From the NCBI GenBank assembly GCA_003246895.1, contig QKCL01000035.1, positions 23,562 to 87,561 on the forward strand: DNA of 64,000 bases, written 5' to 3'. Both the position numbers and the translations under genes were made by a program. Source of the stretch: Spirochaetota bacterium (lineage in GTDB: Bacteria > Spirochaetota > UBA4802 > UBA5550). Positions 63,871-64,000 of this stretch are shown here, piece by piece. Numbering within the stretch: the first letter of the stretch is position 1; the number at the start of each line of letters is the position of its first letter. The notes below the pieces were generated by a model, which saw nothing but the letters and a program-made list of their open reading frames with translations, was not told the origin of the DNA and did no database searches.

Positions 63871-64000
63871 GTTTAAAACCTTAAATTTTTATTATTTCTA
63901 TCTTATATACAATAAAGTGATATGTCAAGACTGTTATTGGCACAATATAGGCAAGCCATTTAAAAAACTCAAATAATGCATGAATTATCAATATAATAGA

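Noticed and set aside
1..64000. CRISPR arrays, tRNAs, rRNAs, IS elements, prophage
   Set aside because: No regularly spaced repeats, no cloverleaf or rRNA sequence and no transposase, integrase or phage protein was recognised by reading. A tool search could still reveal a short tRNA that I missed.

Overview
This window looks like chromosome from a diderm, chemotactic, moderately AT-rich bacterium. It carries an outer-membrane TonB receptor, ExbB/ExbD/TonB, a lipoprotein binding protein, a methyl-accepting chemotaxis protein and a hybrid sensor kinase. The mix of membrane-anchored TPR proteins, a cyclic-nucleotide-binding/pseudo-patatin protein, STAS protein and S1-repeat protein makes me think of Spirochaetota. 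That is an impression from gene content, not proof; a deltaproteobacterium-like lineage remains possible. No rRNA, tRNA, CRISPR array, IS element or phage gene was recognised.

Positions 1-19117 (all minus strand) hold a large gene island read from an AdoCbl-type cobalamin riboswitch (about 18969-19117) with its own intrinsic terminator. In transcription order it carries: a small unknown ORF, a ferredoxin, CbiZ (adenosylcobinamide amidohydrolase), a tandem nitrilase-fold protein, a radical SAM protein, a 1257-residue CobN/BchH-type chelatase subunit, a BtuB-like TonB receptor, the ChlD-like and ChlI-like AAA+ chelatase subunits, an ABC-2 transporter whose ATPase has a histidine-rich tail, a CcsA-like/ResB-like pair, and a BtuF/BtuC/BtuD-type importer running off the left edge. 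Most gene junctions overlap or are separated by only a few bases. Positions 19230-21206 hold exbB-exbD-tonB under a second cobalamin riboswitch and terminator. Positions 21282-23184 hold a second, closely related ABC-2 pair plus a small membrane protein, and 23285-26545 an RND transporter without visible partners. My reading is one B12-repressed corrinoid acquisition and remodelling system: energised outer-membrane uptake, periplasmic capture, ABC import, side-chain removal by CbiZ (perhaps helped by the nitrilase), and a full three-subunit chelatase that could insert, remove or exchange the metal. The radical SAM protein, the ABC-2 transporters and the haem-transporter-like pair are the parts with no obvious role in textbook B12 salvage.

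Positions 26739-36624 are mixed genes: DUF192 protein, chemoreceptor, MocR-type regulator, DUF2917 protein, phosphoglucomutase, PHP phosphoesterase, ROK sugar kinase. Positions 36679-55045 are mainly housekeeping: pheS-pheT, CYTH protein, GerMN lipoprotein-like protein, a 7TMR-DISM hybrid kinase, ilvD, a DUF2459 protein, a PolB-like exonuclease, a HEAT-repeat protein, a metallo-beta-lactamase fold protein, GNAT, an aminotransferase, a phosphoesterase, a YdjM-like membrane hydrolase and a five-S1-domain protein.

Positions 55046-63870 (minus strand) form a compact cluster of poorly known genes: ParB-like protein, two membrane-anchored TPR proteins with decayed Mrr-type nuclease domains at either end, a 715-residue possible (alpha/alpha)6-barrel protein, a STAS antagonist, a four-helix membrane protein, and a cNMP/ParA-like/pseudo-patatin protein lacking its catalytic residues.
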